Shown here in pieces: positions 34,786 through 45,070 of a stretch of DNA of 64,000 nt. A model generated the notes under the pieces. That model was not told the DNA's origin and ran no database searches. It saw nothing but the letters and a program-made list of their open reading frames with translations. The DNA is from Streptomyces flavofungini (GTDB lineage: Bacteria; Actinomycetota; Actinomycetes; Streptomycetales; Streptomycetaceae): the NCBI RefSeq assembly GCF_030388665.1, contig NZ_CP128846.1:5158501-5222500 (forward strand), written 5' to 3'. Both the position numbers and the translations under genes were made by a program. Numbering within the stretch: position 1 is the stretch's first letter; every line of letters begins with the position of its first letter.

Positions 34786-35718
34786 TCAGCTCGCGTCGGC
34801 GGTGTCCGTCGAGGGGGCCGGGGTCCCGGCGAAGAGGTCGTCCACGGTCGCGGCGGACAAGGCCTGATCGAACCACAGGCCGAGTGTGTCCAGGTCGGTG
34901 CAGGATGCGATGCGTTCCCTGGCGTCGTCGGGGACATGGATCTCGCGCATCTCCAGAGCGCGAAGGATCATGGAGGCACGAGCCTCGGCCTCTGCCTCCG
35001 CCTTACCCTCCGCCTTGCCTTCGAGGTAGGCCGTCTCGCGGACCGTGCCGCGTCCGGGGAAGTAGCTTACGAAGCCCAAGATTTCCCTCCATTTGTCTCC
35101 GGCTGCGGTGTCCCGCAGGTTGATGTCCAGGAACTCGTAGAAGTAGTCGGCGGCCTCCGGGTCCTGCTGCTGAAGGCTGCGGCCGAGTGCTTCCAGTATG
35201 CCGTCGATGTGGCGGCTGCGGGCGTGTGCCAGCGCGGAGAAGGCCGCCATCGCGGGGTTCTCCGCCGCCGTTCTCTGATCGGTGATCACCGGCAGGTTGT
35301 CGGGGCCGATGACCAGCGGGTGCGTGCGCTGAGTGGTCCAGCCCCGGACTCCGCAGTCGAAGGGACCGGCCGCCCACTTGGCCGTGGCCAGGTCCTGGCA
35401 GACCACGAGCAGCAGCACCGGCAGGCGGTACTTGGCCTGGAGGTGGGCGACGTAGTACGGCCAGCTCGACTCCTTGTCGGGCTTCCTCGCTCCCTGTGCC
35501 TCGATGGCCAGCAGGAAGTCGTCCCCGTCGGACGGGCCGATGCGCAGCACGGTGTCGATGCGGCGTTCCAGCGGCTTGGTCTCCGTCACGTCGGGGGTGA
35601 GCGCGTCCAGGGTCGCCTTCTCGGGGAAGGGGAGGCCCAGTACGCGGAAGACGGGGGCGAGGATTTCCGGCCGCTCCTGGAAGATGCGGTGTAAGCCCTC
35701 GTGGGATGAACTGACCAT
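34786..35718 (-). CDS. PD-(D/E)XK nuclease-like protein (Rpn/YhgA-related family)
   Basis: 310 residues, MVSSSHEGLHRIFQERPE start. The conserved nuclease core is RRIDTVLRIGPSDGDDFLLAIEAQGARK: an Asp, then E-x-Q and a basic residue, the layout of PD-(D/E)XK recombination-promoting nucleases. A charged, Glu/Ala-rich helix (AEGKAEGKAEAEAEARA) follows and the C-terminus has DDARERIASCTDLDTLGLW. Many paralogs occur in Streptomyces genomes and are usually annotated hypothetical or transposase. It is inserted between xpb and its usual partner; the G+C is slightly lower than in the flanks, which suggests later arrival. Confidence 0.78.
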   Translation of the reverse strand: MVSSSHEGLHRIFQERPEILAPVFRVLGLPFPEKATLDALTPDVTETKPLERRIDTVLRIGPSDGDDFLLAIEAQGARKPDKESSWPYYVAHLQAKYRLPVLLLVVCQDLATAKWAAGPFDCGVRGWTTQRTHPLVIGPDNLPVITDQRTAAENPAMAAFSALAHARSRHIDGILEALGRSLQQQDPEAADYFYEFLDINLRDTAAGDKWREILGFVSYFPGRGTVRETAYLEGKAEGKAEAEAEARASMILRALEMREIHVPDDARERIASCTDLDTLGLWFDQALSAATVDDLFAGTPAPSTDTADAS

Positions 35719-35812
35719 GTGGGCAACCCTGTTGCATCACGTTCGGTGTGTCCGGCGATCCGGGACGCGTTCACTCTTTCGATGATTCCGAACGTGTGCA
35801 GGTCGGAGCCCG

Positions 35813-38269
35813 TCAGTCGTCCGCGAGTTCCGCGACCCCCGTGACCCGGTGCAGGGGATAGGTGCGGACCTCGTCGGCCGTGTGGTCGTAGGCCGTGACG
35901 AAGCCGCCCTCGACGCGGACGGGGGCGATGACGCGTTGGCTGGCGGCGCCCTCGGCGTTGACGTAGCCGATCCAGAGGGTCTCGCCGGTGAGGACGGCGG
36001 CCTGCATGGTGGCGAGGGTCTCGGCGGGGGTGGTGCGGGGGAGTTCGCCGGTGCTGGGGGTGCCAGGGGTAGTGGTCTTGCGGGGGGCCGTGGAGGCCAG
36101 GTCGCCGGCGCGGATGGCGCGTACGGCGGCGTCGATGAGGGTGGCGTCGGGCAGTGGCGGGCCGTCGGGGACCGGCTCCGGCGGGGTGCGCGGCGGCGTG
36201 CGGTGGCTGTGCGCGCGGGTGATCAGGACGTCGCCGTCGGCGCTCTCGGCGGACGGGGCGAAGCCGAGGGAGCGCAGGCCGTCGAGGAGCGCGGCCGGGT
36301 CGGCCTGGGCGGCGAGGACGGTCGGGGCGAGGCGGCGCAGCCGCAGGCCCTGGGCGCGCTTGTCGGCGAGGATCTCGTTGAGGACGCCCTCGTCGTCGCA
36401 GCGCACGTACGCGGACGCGGCGCCGACGCGCAGGTGGCCGTGTTTCCTCGCGACGTCGTCGATCAGGTACGTGAGGGGCTGGGGGACCGGCGTACGGGAG
36501 TGCTCGGCGAGGAAGGCGTGCAGGTCGGACGCGCTCTGCCCGGCGTCGAGCGCGCGGCGCACGGAGCCGGGCGTGAACCGGTACACCGTCGCACCGCCCT
36601 TGGACTCGACATCGGCGAGCACGGTGAGCGCGTCGGCGAGCGGCCGCTGCAGGGGCCCCGGCGCGACCGCCGTGAGGTCGGCCTGGAGCAGGACGTGGTC
36701 GAGCGGGTCGGGGAGGAGGGGGGCGAGGAGACGCGCGGCGTTCCGGGCGGCGACGGCGAGCTCGGCGGACGGGTGGGCGGGGTCCGCGCTCAGCAGGGCG
36801 CGGGCGTGGGACGCGAGGGCTCCCCGTCCCGTCACGCCGAGGAGTTCCGCCTCCTCCAGCGTCCATCCGGCCAAGCGCGACCGCAGGTCGGACGCGCCCA
36901 CGCCGGGCGGCCGTTCCCAGCGCAGGCGGGCGAGGAGGGAATCGGGGACGGGAGCGGCGCCCTCGGGGAGGCCGGCGAGGAGGGTGAGGACGCGGTGGCG
37001 CACCTCGGGGGCGGCGGAGCGGTCCAGGCCGGGGCCGAGCGCGGACAGGGTGCGGTCCTTGGAGTCGCGGCCGCCGACCAGGCCCGCCGTGCGGGTCGCG
37101 GTGAGCCATGCCGTGGCGAGGCCGGCCCAGCGTTCGGCGGCGGGCAGCTCCTGCCAGGTGTCGTACGCGGGCGTCGCCGCGTATCGCTCGTCGGCCTCGC
37201 CGTCGGCCGCGAGGAGCCCGGCCGCGTAGGCCAGTTCCACCCAGAACGCGGCCTGCGGCTCCGGCACGTCGAGCGCCACCGCGGTCCGCTTCAGGTCGCG
37301 CACGCTCAGGCCGCCCGCCCGCAGCACCGCGGGCCCGCCCTCGTCCCAGTCCTTGAGCAGCTCCTCGACGGTGGCGAGCGCCATGTGCGCCTGCCCCGCG
37401 GCGGTCGCGTCCACAACCTGTGGACGGTGTTCGCGCGCGGCCTCGACGGGCGGTGCCGTCGCCTCCAGTACGCGGTGGGCGCGCCCGCCGCGCAGGTGCA
37501 GGGCCGCCTCCCGGGGCAGGACGACGGTGCCCGGCGCGGTCGGCAGGAGCAGCCCCCGGTCGATCAGCCAGCGCAGGTGCGCCGCCGGTTCGGCGGTGAC
37601 CTGGCCGTACGGCGGCCCCCACACGAGCCGCGACAGGACCTCCACGGACTCGGTGGGCGCCTCGTCCAGGAGCGCCGCCATCCGCTCGCGGTCGGTGAAC
37701 AGCGCCGTCAGCGCCTCCACGGCCGACACCGCGTCGTGCGTCGCGGCGAGCCCCGCCGCCGCGACCAGGCTCTGCACCCGCCCCGGCGACATCCCCGCCA
37801 TCGCCTCGGCGACGGTCGGCCCGAGCCCCGTCGGGGACGGCCGCTGCGGGGTCGGGGCGAGCAGTTCGCGGGCGGTGCGGACCAGACGGAGCCGGTCGTC
37901 CCCGCCCCACACGAGGGCCTGCCCGCGCAGGGTCGCGAGCGCGCGGTCGAGGGCGCCCCGCACCTCGGCCGCGCCGGTCCCGTCCCCGCCGTCCCCGTCG
38001 TCACCCGCCAGCAACCCCAGCAGCTCCGGATACGTCGCCGGGTCCGCCGCCACCGCCAGCGCCTCCGCGACCTGCTGCGCGAAGCGGTCGAGCCGTTCGA
38101 GCGCGCGCACGACGGACGCCCGCGTGCCCGCGCGCGTCGCGAGCTGCGTGAGGTCGTTCGGGACCGGCGTCAGGAGGTCCGGCCGGGTCCGCAACAGCGC
38201 GGCCATCGCCGCGTCGTCGCTCGCCCGGAGGGCTTCCGCCAGGGAACGGGGGGCGTCCGGGGTGCTCAT
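35813..38269 (-). CDS. XPB-associated helicase-like protein (Rv0862c-type)
   Basis: About 818 residues from ATG 38269 (a GTG at 38278 is possible). Long alpha-helical N-terminal region built of winged-helix-like repeats (LRWLIDRGLLL, VRDLKRTAVALDVPEPQAAFWVELAYAAGLLA), then FLAEHSRTPVPQPLTYLIDDVARKHG and a WYL-like C-terminal beta domain (GETLWIGYVNAEGAASQRVIAPVRVEGGFVTAYDH). No Walker A is seen, so it is not an active helicase. Its linkage with xpb is conserved in Mycobacterium. It probably forms a repair complex with XPB; that is inference. Confidence 0.82.
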   Translation of the reverse strand: MSTPDAPRSLAEALRASDDAAMAALLRTRPDLLTPVPNDLTQLATRAGTRASVVRALERLDRFAQQVAEALAVAADPATYPELLGLLAGDDGDGGDGTGAAEVRGALDRALATLRGQALVWGGDDRLRLVRTARELLAPTPQRPSPTGLGPTVAEAMAGMSPGRVQSLVAAAGLAATHDAVSAVEALTALFTDRERMAALLDEAPTESVEVLSRLVWGPPYGQVTAEPAAHLRWLIDRGLLLPTAPGTVVLPREAALHLRGGRAHRVLEATAPPVEAAREHRPQVVDATAAGQAHMALATVEELLKDWDEGGPAVLRAGGLSVRDLKRTAVALDVPEPQAAFWVELAYAAGLLAADGEADERYAATPAYDTWQELPAAERWAGLATAWLTATRTAGLVGGRDSKDRTLSALGPGLDRSAAPEVRHRVLTLLAGLPEGAAPVPDSLLARLRWERPPGVGASDLRSRLAGWTLEEAELLGVTGRGALASHARALLSADPAHPSAELAVAARNAARLLAPLLPDPLDHVLLQADLTAVAPGPLQRPLADALTVLADVESKGGATVYRFTPGSVRRALDAGQSASDLHAFLAEHSRTPVPQPLTYLIDDVARKHGHLRVGAASAYVRCDDEGVLNEILADKRAQGLRLRRLAPTVLAAQADPAALLDGLRSLGFAPSAESADGDVLITRAHSHRTPPRTPPEPVPDGPPLPDATLIDAAVRAIRAGDLASTAPRKTTTPGTPSTGELPRTTPAETLATMQAAVLTGETLWIGYVNAEGAASQRVIAPVRVEGGFVTAYDHTADEVRTYPLHRVTGVAELADD

Positions 38270-38401
38270 CCTCGCCACGGTAGCGGGTCGCCCGCCGGGC
38301 CGGGCCGGGCCGGGCGCCCGCGCCGCACCGCGCGGGCGGGCGGCACCCGCGGGACAGGGGGCGGTTCGGGCGCCGGTTCGGGCGGCGGCTGGACGCCCCC
38401 G

Positions 38402-38470
38402 CCCGCCGCGTCAGGCGCCCCGAGCCCGCCGCGTCAGGCGCCCCGAGCCCGTCGCGTCAGGCGCCCCGCG
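38402..38470. repeat. Three 23-bp tandem repeats
   Basis: Unit CCCGCCGCGTCAGGCGCCC (plus CGAG) at 38402, 38425 and 38448; the first two are identical and the third differs at two positions. It abuts the 3' end of the serine protease gene. Confidence 0.92.
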
Positions 38471-38477
38471 CCCGCCC

Positions 38478-39395
38478 TCAAGCGTTCTGCGCCCGGTCGT
38501 ACACCTTCTTCGCCAGGCTCCCGAACACCTCCCCGTACATCTTGGTCGGCTCCAGCGAGTCCAGCGCGCTGTTGACCGAGATCAGGGTGCCCCGGCCGGT
38601 GCGCGCGCTGAAGTCGGCGAACCAGGGCCCACCGCTGGAGCCGCCGGTCATGTCGCAGGGGATGGCCTGCGTACCGTTCTCCTTCTTCGCCGTACCGACG
38701 CAGCGCAGCAGCGACTCGCCGCGCTGCGGGCGGGTGGCGGAGTAGCCGAGGGCGGAGACGGTGCCGCCGACGGGACGGTCGAACGCGACGGCGCGGGCGC
38801 CTACCACGTCGGTGAGCTTCTTGCCGTTCTTGTCGGGGGCGACGACCAGCGTGGCCAGGTCGTCGGTGGAGTCCGTCTCCCAGGCGCGCGGCGTGATGGC
38901 CTGGCGGACCGGGAACACGCCGTGGGGCGCCTTGCCCTCGTGGTAGCCGGGGACGAACACCATGTCGATGTTGGTGTTCACGGGGGAGGAGCCCCGCCGC
39001 ACGCAGTGGGCCGCGGTCATCACGGCGGAGCGGTTGGCGCTCTTCACGGCGGTGGCCGTGCACCAGGTGTCGGCGCCGCCGGAGTTGACGAAGAACAGGC
39101 GGCCCACGGTCTTCAGCTTGGGGCCCTGCCACGGCTTGGCCTTCGGACCGGACGGGCCGAGGTCCACGGACCTGCCGACGGCCTTCATCCGCGCGGGCGT
39201 CCAGTACGCGAGGGCGGCCTTGCGCTCCGCGGAGGTGAACTTCAGCGCGGAGGTCGGGTCGGCGGCGGCACCCGCCTGCCCGGCCGCGCCGGTCACCACG
39301 ACGGGCGCGGCGACGGCCAGGGCCGCACCGGCCACGGCGAGTCCCAGGGCGCGGCCACGAAGGCGCCGGAACAGGGAAGGGGGTGTCGCGGTCAT
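38478..39395 (-). CDS. Secreted trypsin-like serine protease (V8-like)
   Basis: 305 residues. N-terminal signal (RALGLAVAGAALAVAAPVVV ... QAGAAA). Catalytic triad: His in AVMTAAHCV, Asp in DDLATLVV, Ser in MTGGSSGGPW. Fold and disulfide Cys (WCTA...AAHC; RCVGT...IPCDM) fit extracellular chymotrypsin-like endopeptidases, V8/Glu-specific-like subgroup. No pro-peptide boundary is certain; an N-terminal region of about 60 residues precedes the protease domain. Exported and probably self-processed. Confidence 0.9.
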   Translation of the reverse strand: MTATPPSLFRRLRGRALGLAVAGAALAVAAPVVVTGAAGQAGAAADPTSALKFTSAERKAALAYWTPARMKAVGRSVDLGPSGPKAKPWQGPKLKTVGRLFFVNSGGADTWCTATAVKSANRSAVMTAAHCVRRGSSPVNTNIDMVFVPGYHEGKAPHGVFPVRQAITPRAWETDSTDDLATLVVAPDKNGKKLTDVVGARAVAFDRPVGGTVSALGYSATRPQRGESLLRCVGTAKKENGTQAIPCDMTGGSSGGPWFADFSARTGRGTLISVNSALDSLEPTKMYGEVFGSLAKKVYDRAQNA

Positions 39396-39425
39396 GGCGG
39401 GGTCTCCTCGACTTGGGTTACGAAC

Positions 39426-39472
39426 AGCGGACGACGGACGACGGACGACGGACAGCGGACGACGGACAGCGG
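39426..39472. repeat. Low-complexity GGACGAC/GGACAGC repeats upstream of protease
   Basis: Seven-base GGACGAC units, mixed with GGACAGC, immediately upstream of the protease gene start. The remaining 39473-39701 holds no gene that I can support. Confidence 0.85.
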
Positions 39473-39701
39473 AGAAAGGTCAACGGGCAGAGGGCGCCGG
39501 ACGGGCAGAAGGTGTCGGGCTGCTCTGCAAGAACGGGGAACACGTGTGTTCGGTTGGCGCTGTCGACGTTCTGTGACAGAAGTCCGCGACAAGCGGGACG
39601 GCCGGGCCGGTGCTGCCACCTCGGGGGCAGGGGCGCCGGAGGCCGCGGATCACGGTAACGTCGAGGTCGGGCCAGAACACCGCAGCCCCGGAGGGGACTT
39701 C

Positions 39702-40967
39702 GTGGGGATCGAGAGCGACCAGCTCGTCTTCGACTACCTGAGCCGCGTCGGCGACGTGGCCCAGCAGCGCCAACTGCCGTCCGGCACCCGGATGCGCCTC
39801 GTCTCCGGGCTGCGCGGCGAGATCGACCGCCGCCGCGCGGGCGCCGCCGACAGCCCGGCCGCGATCCGCCGCATCCTGAACGGCCTCGGCACCCCCGACG
39901 AACTGGTCGACGCGGCGGCCGACAACCCCGACGACATCAGCGCCGCCATCCCCGAGCAGCGCCCGGAACCCCAGACCAGCCGCCTGCGCCGCGTCGTCCC
40001 CCGGCCACGCCTGCGCCCGGCAGCGGAGCGCCCCGCGGCCACGGAGAACCCCGCGCGCCCCGCGCCCGAACCCCCGGCCACGGAGCGCCCGGCCCGCCCC
40101 GCCCGCTCCGCGCAGGACCGCCGCCCCGCCCGCGCCGCGCAGGACCGCCCCGCCAGGCGCCGCCCGGCCGCCCCGCCGCCCGCCCCCGACCCCCGCCCCG
40201 CGCCCCCGCACCTCGCGGGCACGGACGAACTGGGCGTCACCGGCGCGGACTTGGAGCCGGACTGGTGGCGCGTCGACCACTCGCCCGCGGCGGGCAAGGA
40301 CACCGTGCACGGCTTCGTCGGCGGGGTGGAGATCCCCGAGATGCTGAAGCGGCCGTCGGTGAACATGGCGAAGCGGGGCCCGGGCGCGACGGCGGCCGAG
40401 GACGCCGAGGACGAGTACTTCGACGAAGAGGTCTACGAGGACGACGGGGAGGGGGACGCGGAGGAGGAGGCGGGCGAGGCCGTCGAGACCGCTGGGCGCA
40501 GCCGGCTGCGGCGACTCGTCGCGCCCGCCGCGAAGGCCGCCCCCGAGGAGGAGGTCGCCGAGGAGGACGAGCCCGCCCCGGTGGCGAAGGGCGCGGGCGC
40601 CAAGGCGGGCCTCGCCCGTGCCCTCGCCAACCCCGTGCCCCTGCTCGCGGCCATCGCGCTCGTCGTCGGCGCCGTCATCGGCAACTGGTTCGCGCTGGCG
40701 GGCGGTTGGGTCGTCGCCTGGTTCTCACGGAAGCTCAGCCCGGCGGAGCGGAAGGTCGGCGTGTTCGTCGTGCCGGGCCTCGCCATCGCGTCGGGCGTGG
40801 CCTGGCTGTGGGGCCGCTCGCAGGGCAAGTGGGGCGAGCCCATCGTCAAGGGCCATATGAACGAGGCCGTGGCCGGCACCTGGCCCTGGGTGGTGCGCGG
40901 TGCGGCCGTCGCCTCCGCGCTCTTCCTGGTGTGGAGGTCGCAGCGGCGACGGCCGTCGGCGGACTAG
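39702..40967 (+). CDS. Conserved Streptomyces membrane protein with disordered Pro/Arg and acidic regions
   Basis: 421 residues from GTG 39702 with GGAGGGGAC before it. Domains: an N-terminal helical region similar to actinobacterial permease-associated or 'HAAS' domains (LSRVGDVAQQRQLPSGTRMRLVSGLRGEIDRRR and ILNGLGTPDELVDAA), a long Pro/Arg/Ala-rich disordered linker, an acidic stretch of Asp and Glu (ED/DEE runs near residue 230-260), and two to three C-terminal membrane segments (LLAAIALVVGAVIGNWFALAGG, FVVPGLAIASGVAWLWG, GAAVASALFLVW). Function unknown. Convergent with the iron operon, ending 17 bp away. Confidence 0.8.
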   Translation: MGIESDQLVFDYLSRVGDVAQQRQLPSGTRMRLVSGLRGEIDRRRAGAADSPAAIRRILNGLGTPDELVDAAADNPDDISAAIPEQRPEPQTSRLRRVVPRPRLRPAAERPAATENPARPAPEPPATERPARPARSAQDRRPARAAQDRPARRRPAAPPPAPDPRPAPPHLAGTDELGVTGADLEPDWWRVDHSPAAGKDTVHGFVGGVEIPEMLKRPSVNMAKRGPGATAAEDAEDEYFDEEVYEDDGEGDAEEEAGEAVETAGRSRLRRLVAPAAKAAPEEEVAEEDEPAPVAKGAGAKAGLARALANPVPLLAAIALVVGAVIGNWFALAGGWVVAWFSRKLSPAERKVGVFVVPGLAIASGVAWLWGRSQGKWGEPIVKGHMNEAVAGTWPWVVRGAAVASALFLVWRSQRRRPSAD

Positions 40968-40984
40968 GAGCAGTGCCCTGGGGG

Positions 40985-41974
40985 CTACTTCGTCAGGTCG
41001 GCCCGCAACTCGTCCAGGATCTTCGCCGCGGCCGTGTAACCGATGCCCTGGATCCACAGCTCGTCGTCGACGACGTGGACGTTGCCGGACTTCACCGCCT
41101 TCATGTTCTTCCACAGCCCGCTGCTCACGGTCCGGGTCTGCTTGGACTTCTCCGGATCGCCGTACGTGGACCGGAAGATGACGTCCGTGTCGGCCATGTC
41201 GATCTTCTCGGGGCTCAGGTCGTACGAGAACCCGTCCTTGGCCTTCTCGGACAGGGGTGCCCGGCCGAGCCCGACGTCCTTGAGGATCGTGGCGATGTAC
41301 GTCCGCTCGCCGTACACGCGGATGTCCGCGCCCTCCACGAAGCGGACGACGTTGACCTCGGTCGCCTCGGCCTTCGCGGGACCGCCGAGGGCGGTCGTGA
41401 CCTTCTTGGCGTGGGCGGTGTAGTCGGCGACCACCTTCTTCGCCTCGGGCTTCTTGCCGAGGGCGTCGGCGTGGATCTGGAAGTTCTCCTTCCAGGGGTG
41501 ACCGGTGGTCTCCGTCATCACGGTCGGCGCGATCTTCTTGAGCTGGTCGTACTTCGCCCCGTGCCGGACCTTGGAGGTGAGGATCAGGTCGGGCTCGAGC
41601 CCGGCGATGACCTCCATGTTGGGGTTCAGCATCTCCCCGACGTCCTTGATCCCCGCGACCTCGTCCTTCGGCAGATAGTCCGGGAACCCCTCGGCCGCCT
41701 CGACGTGGGTGGAGCCGACCGGCTTCACGCCGAGGGTGAGCGCGGAGTCCAGCTCCGCGGTGTCGAGCACGACGACCCGCTCCGGCTCGACCGGCACCTG
41801 CACGTCGCCCATGGCGGTCTTGACGGTGTGTGTCCTGCCCGACCCGGACCCCGCCTCGCCGTCGTCCGAGCCGGACCCGCAGGCGGTGAGGGCGAGGGCG
41901 CCGGAGAGCGCGAGGGCGCACGGGACGAGGGCGCGGCGGCGGGGGAAACCGGTGCGGCGGGGGAAACCAGTCAT
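40985..41974 (-). CDS. Iron-siderophore ABC transporter substrate-binding lipoprotein
   Basis: 329 residues, lipobox LALTAC (about residues 27-32). FepB/FhuD-like helical-backbone fold: [34 protein letters not shown], and [15 protein letters not shown]. It delivers a ferric siderophore to the permeases. It overlaps the ATPase by 4 bases (ATGA), last gene of a four-gene operon controlled by an iron box at 45071. Siderophore identity unknown; hydroxamate or catecholate specificity cannot be read. Confidence 0.9.
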   Translation of the reverse strand: MTGFPRRTGFPRRRALVPCALALSGALALTACGSGSDDGEAGSGSGRTHTVKTAMGDVQVPVEPERVVVLDTAELDSALTLGVKPVGSTHVEAAEGFPDYLPKDEVAGIKDVGEMLNPNMEVIAGLEPDLILTSKVRHGAKYDQLKKIAPTVMTETTGHPWKENFQIHADALGKKPEAKKVVADYTAHAKKVTTALGGPAKAEATEVNVVRFVEGADIRVYGERTYIATILKDVGLGRAPLSEKAKDGFSYDLSPEKIDMADTDVIFRSTYGDPEKSKQTRTVSSGLWKNMKAVKSGNVHVVDDELWIQGIGYTAAAKILDELRADLTK

Positions 41975-42900
41975 GACGTGGGCCTTTCGTCCAGGGGTGG
42001 TTTCTTGTCCGTGGGAAGGGCGGTGGGCGCCGACGGCCCGGCGGGAGCCGCTGACGTCCCGGTGGCCGACGGCTGCCAGGGCGCGCCCGGCACCACCAGC
42101 GGCGAACCCGTCACCGGGTCGGGGACGACCACGCAGTCCAGGCCGAAGACCTCGCGTACGAGCTCCTCGGTGACGACCTCCGCGGGCGTTCCCCGGGCGA
42201 CCACCCGCCCCTCCTTCATGGCGACGAGGTGGTCGGCGTACCGGGCCGCCTGGTTCAGGTCGTGCAGGACGACGGCGACCGTGCGGCCCCGGTCGCCGTC
42301 CCGGGTGGTCGTGGCCAACTGACGTACCAGGTCGAGGACTTCGATCTGGTGGGAGATGTCCAGGTAGGTCGTGGGCTCGTCCAGGAGGAGGATGTCCGTC
42401 TCCTGCGCGAGCGCCATCGCGATCCACACGCGCTGCCGCTGCCCGCCCGAGAGCTCGTCCACGGACCGCTCGGCGAGCGCCGCCACGTCGGTGCGCTCCA
42501 TGGCCTCGGTCACCGCGGTCTCGTCGGCGTCGGACCACTGCTGCCACCAGCGCTGGTGCGGCTGGCGGCCGCGCGCCACCAGGTCGCCGACGGTGATCGC
42601 CTCGGGCGCCACCGGCGTCTGCGGGAGCAGCCCGATCTGCTGGGCGATGTGCCGCGTCGGCAGCTTCGCCAGGGCCTCGCCGTCGAGCAGCACCGCGCCG
42701 CCCTTGGGCTTCAGGAGTCGGCCGAGCGCCCGCAGCGTCGTGGACTTGCCGCAGGCGTTGGGGCCGACGATGACGGTGACCCGGCCGTCGGGGACCGCGA
42801 GGTCGAGGTCGTGCACGACGGTGCGGTCCTCGTACGCGAGGGTCAGCTCGCGGGCCGTGAGGCGGGCGGCCGCCGTGGTGGCGGGGGCGGGGGCGGTCAC
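41971..42900 (-). CDS. Iron-siderophore ABC transporter ATPase (FecE/FhuC type)
   Basis: 309 residues. Walker [10 protein letters not shown], signature [15 protein letters not shown], Walker [13 protein letters not shown], switch [14 protein letters not shown]. The [15 protein letters not shown] segment is characteristic of the siderophore-uptake class. A Pro/Ala-rich C-terminal tail of about 35 residues is unusual. Overlaps both flanking genes by 4 bases. Confidence 0.93.
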   Translation of the reverse strand: MTAPAPATTAAARLTARELTLAYEDRTVVHDLDLAVPDGRVTVIVGPNACGKSTTLRALGRLLKPKGGAVLLDGEALAKLPTRHIAQQIGLLPQTPVAPEAITVGDLVARGRQPHQRWWQQWSDADETAVTEAMERTDVAALAERSVDELSGGQRQRVWIAMALAQETDILLLDEPTTYLDISHQIEVLDLVRQLATTTRDGDRGRTVAVVLHDLNQAARYADHLVAMKEGRVVARGTPAEVVTEELVREVFGLDCVVVPDPVTGSPLVVPGAPWQPSATGTSAAPAGPSAPTALPTDKKPPLDERPTS

Positions 42901-44042
42901 GCGGTGCCTCCATTGCGTACGGAACGACTGCGGATGATGAGCCAGATCAGGTACGGGGCCCCGACGGCCGCCGTCAGGACGCCCACCGGCAGCTCCGTCG
43001 GCGCGAACAGCTTCCGGGCGAGCAGGTCCGCGAGGACGACGATCAGCGCGCCCAGGAGCGCCGAGCCGAGCAGCGGGATCTGGGCGGTGCGGGTGAGGCG
43101 GCGGGCGATCTGCGGGGCGAGCAGGGCCACGAAGTCGACCGGGCCCGCCGCGCCCGTCGCCACGGAGGCGAGCACCACGCCGAGCAGGACGAGACCGAAG
43201 CGGACCCGGCCCAGGCGCACGCCGAGGGCCGTCGCCGTGTCGTCGTCCATCGCCGCCGTGCGCTGGGCGCGGGCCGCCCAGGCCACGAACGGGAGCAGCA
43301 CGAGCAGGGTCAGGGCGAGCGGGTCGGCCTCCGGCCAGCCGCGGCCGTTCAGCGAGCCCGTCATCCAGATCTGCGCCTGCTGCGCGACCAGGTAGTCGCC
43401 CTTCGTCATGAACAGCGTCGTCACCGAGCGGAGCGCGATCGCGAAGCCGATGCCGATGAGGACGAAGCGGGTGGCGTGCAGGCCGCCCCGCCAGGCGAAC
43501 ACGTACACGAGCAGGGCGGCGAGGATGCCGCCCGCCACCGACAGGTACGGCAGGAGCGTGTACGACGTCACGCCGAACGTCATCGCCCCCACCGTCACCG
43601 CGCTCGCGCCCTGGCTGATGCCGATGATGTCCGGGCTCGCCAGGGGGTTGCGGGCGACCGTCTGGATGAGGGCGCCCGCGACGCCGAAGGCCGCGCCGAC
43701 CAGGAGGCCCACCACCATGCGCGGTTCGCGCAGGGTGCCCACGACCAGCTCGTCGGGGGAGGGCTGCCCGAGGACGACCTTCAGGGCCTCCGCGGGGTGG
43801 ACGAAGGTCTCGCCGACGCAGAGGTAGGCCAGGCAGGCGGCCGCGAGGGCCAGGCCGAGGGCCAGGGCGACTGCGGCGGAGCGGCGGTGGAGGAGGAAGG
43901 TCGCCCTTCGGAACCGGAGCACGGCATGGCCGGGGGGACGTCCACGGAACGGTTGCCCGGCACCGTGGGCACAGCGGCCGGAGGCAGCGGTCGGGGCGCC
44001 GTCGGCGGGAGCGGGCGTGGTGTTGTCGCTCGTCCTCGTCAC
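42897..44042 (-). CDS. Iron-siderophore ABC permease 2 (FecCD/BtuC type)
   Basis: 381 residues from GTG 44042. Typical FecCD permease with about 9-10 membrane segments; [16 protein letters not shown] and [22 protein letters not shown] are family signatures, and the ATPase contact loop GRVRFG region is present. An N-terminal extension of about 45 residues, Pro/Gly/Arg rich, precedes the first membrane segment. Overlaps permease 1 by 4 bases (GTGA). Confidence 0.92.
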   Translation of the reverse strand: MTRTSDNTTPAPADGAPTAASGRCAHGAGQPFRGRPPGHAVLRFRRATFLLHRRSAAVALALGLALAAACLAYLCVGETFVHPAEALKVVLGQPSPDELVVGTLREPRMVVGLLVGAAFGVAGALIQTVARNPLASPDIIGISQGASAVTVGAMTFGVTSYTLLPYLSVAGGILAALLVYVFAWRGGLHATRFVLIGIGFAIALRSVTTLFMTKGDYLVAQQAQIWMTGSLNGRGWPEADPLALTLLVLLPFVAWAARAQRTAAMDDDTATALGVRLGRVRFGLVLLGVVLASVATGAAGPVDFVALLAPQIARRLTRTAQIPLLGSALLGALIVVLADLLARKLFAPTELPVGVLTAAVGAPYLIWLIIRSRSVRNGGTA

Positions 44043-45037
44043 GCCGCCACCGCCTTCCTGCGGACCAGGGCCACCAGGAACGGCACCCCGATCAGCGCTG
44101 TCATGACGCCCGCGGGGACCTCGCTCGGGGGGAAGACGACGCGGCCGATCGTGTCGGAGACCAGGAGCATGACGGGGCCGATGAGGGCGGCCAGGGGGAG
44201 GACCCAGCGGTGGTCGCTGCCGATGACGGCGCGGGCGATGTGGGGGACGGCGAGGCCGATGAAGGCGATGGGCCCGGCCGCGGCGACGCCGACGGCGGTG
44301 AGGACCGTGGCGCCGAGGCCGCCCACGACGCGTACCGTCGCGACCTTCTGGCCGAGACCCTTGGCCACGTCCTCGCCGAGGGCGAGGGCGTCGAGGCCGC
44401 GGGCGACGGAGAGCACGAGGAGCAGCCCGACGAGCAGGAAGGGCCAGATCCGGGCGGCGATGTCGGCGTCGCGGCCGGACAGCGAGCCGACCTGCCAGAA
44501 GCGGAACTCGTCGAGGGCGGAGGCCTTGGTGGTGAGGACGGCGGTGGTGACGGAGACGAGCAGGGCGTTGATGGCGGCGCCGCCGAGGGCGAGTTTGACG
44601 GGGGTGGCGCCGCCGCGCCCGCTGCTGGCGATGGCGTACACGGCGACGGAGGCGATCGCGGCGCCCGCGAAGGCGTACCAGACGTAGCCGGTGAGGGTGT
44701 GCACGCCCGCGTAGGCGATGGCGAGGACGACGCCGACGGAGGCGCCCTGGCTGATGCCGAGGATGCCGGGGTCGGCGATGGGGTTGCGGGTGATGCCCTG
44801 CAGGGCGGTGCCGGCGACGGCGAGGGCGGCGCCGACCATCACGCCGATCACGGTGCGGGGCACCCGCAGCTCCCGGATCACCTCGGCGGCGTCGCTGTGA
44901 CCGCCGTGCAGGAGGGCGTCGAGGACGGCGGACGGCGCGATCGCGCGGGCGCCGACGGCGAGGCTGAACAGGACGGCGAGCAGCAGGGCCACGACGGCCG
45001 CCGTCATCGCGACAGCCCGTCTGACGGACACACGCAT
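44039..45037 (-). CDS. Iron-siderophore ABC permease 1 (FecCD/BtuC type)
   Basis: 332 residues, first gene of the operon. [56 protein letters not shown] are the paired permease motifs. About 9 membrane segments. ATG 45037 is 34 bp downstream of the iron box, so transcription is expected to be derepressed in low iron. Confidence 0.93.
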   Translation of the reverse strand: MRVSVRRAVAMTAAVVALLLAVLFSLAVGARAIAPSAVLDALLHGGHSDAAEVIRELRVPRTVIGVMVGAALAVAGTALQGITRNPIADPGILGISQGASVGVVLAIAYAGVHTLTGYVWYAFAGAAIASVAVYAIASSGRGGATPVKLALGGAAINALLVSVTTAVLTTKASALDEFRFWQVGSLSGRDADIAARIWPFLLVGLLLVLSVARGLDALALGEDVAKGLGQKVATVRVVGGLGATVLTAVGVAAAGPIAFIGLAVPHIARAVIGSDHRWVLPLAALIGPVMLLVSDTIGRVVFPPSEVPAGVMTALIGVPFLVALVRRKAVAA

Positions 45038-45070
45038 CGGCTGGGGCTCGTTTCGCAGGGGTTCGCAGAG

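Noticed and set aside
32794..38269. A named defence system (for example a helicase-nuclease anti-phage island)
   Set aside because: No known defence signature was seen. XPB and its partner are core genes in actinobacteria, so a defence label would be unsupported.
35849..38575. A 908-residue open frame on the + strand and other long + frames over 36-41 kb
   Set aside because: These lie antisense to the helicase-like gene and other minus genes. Long open frames on both strands are expected at this G+C content.
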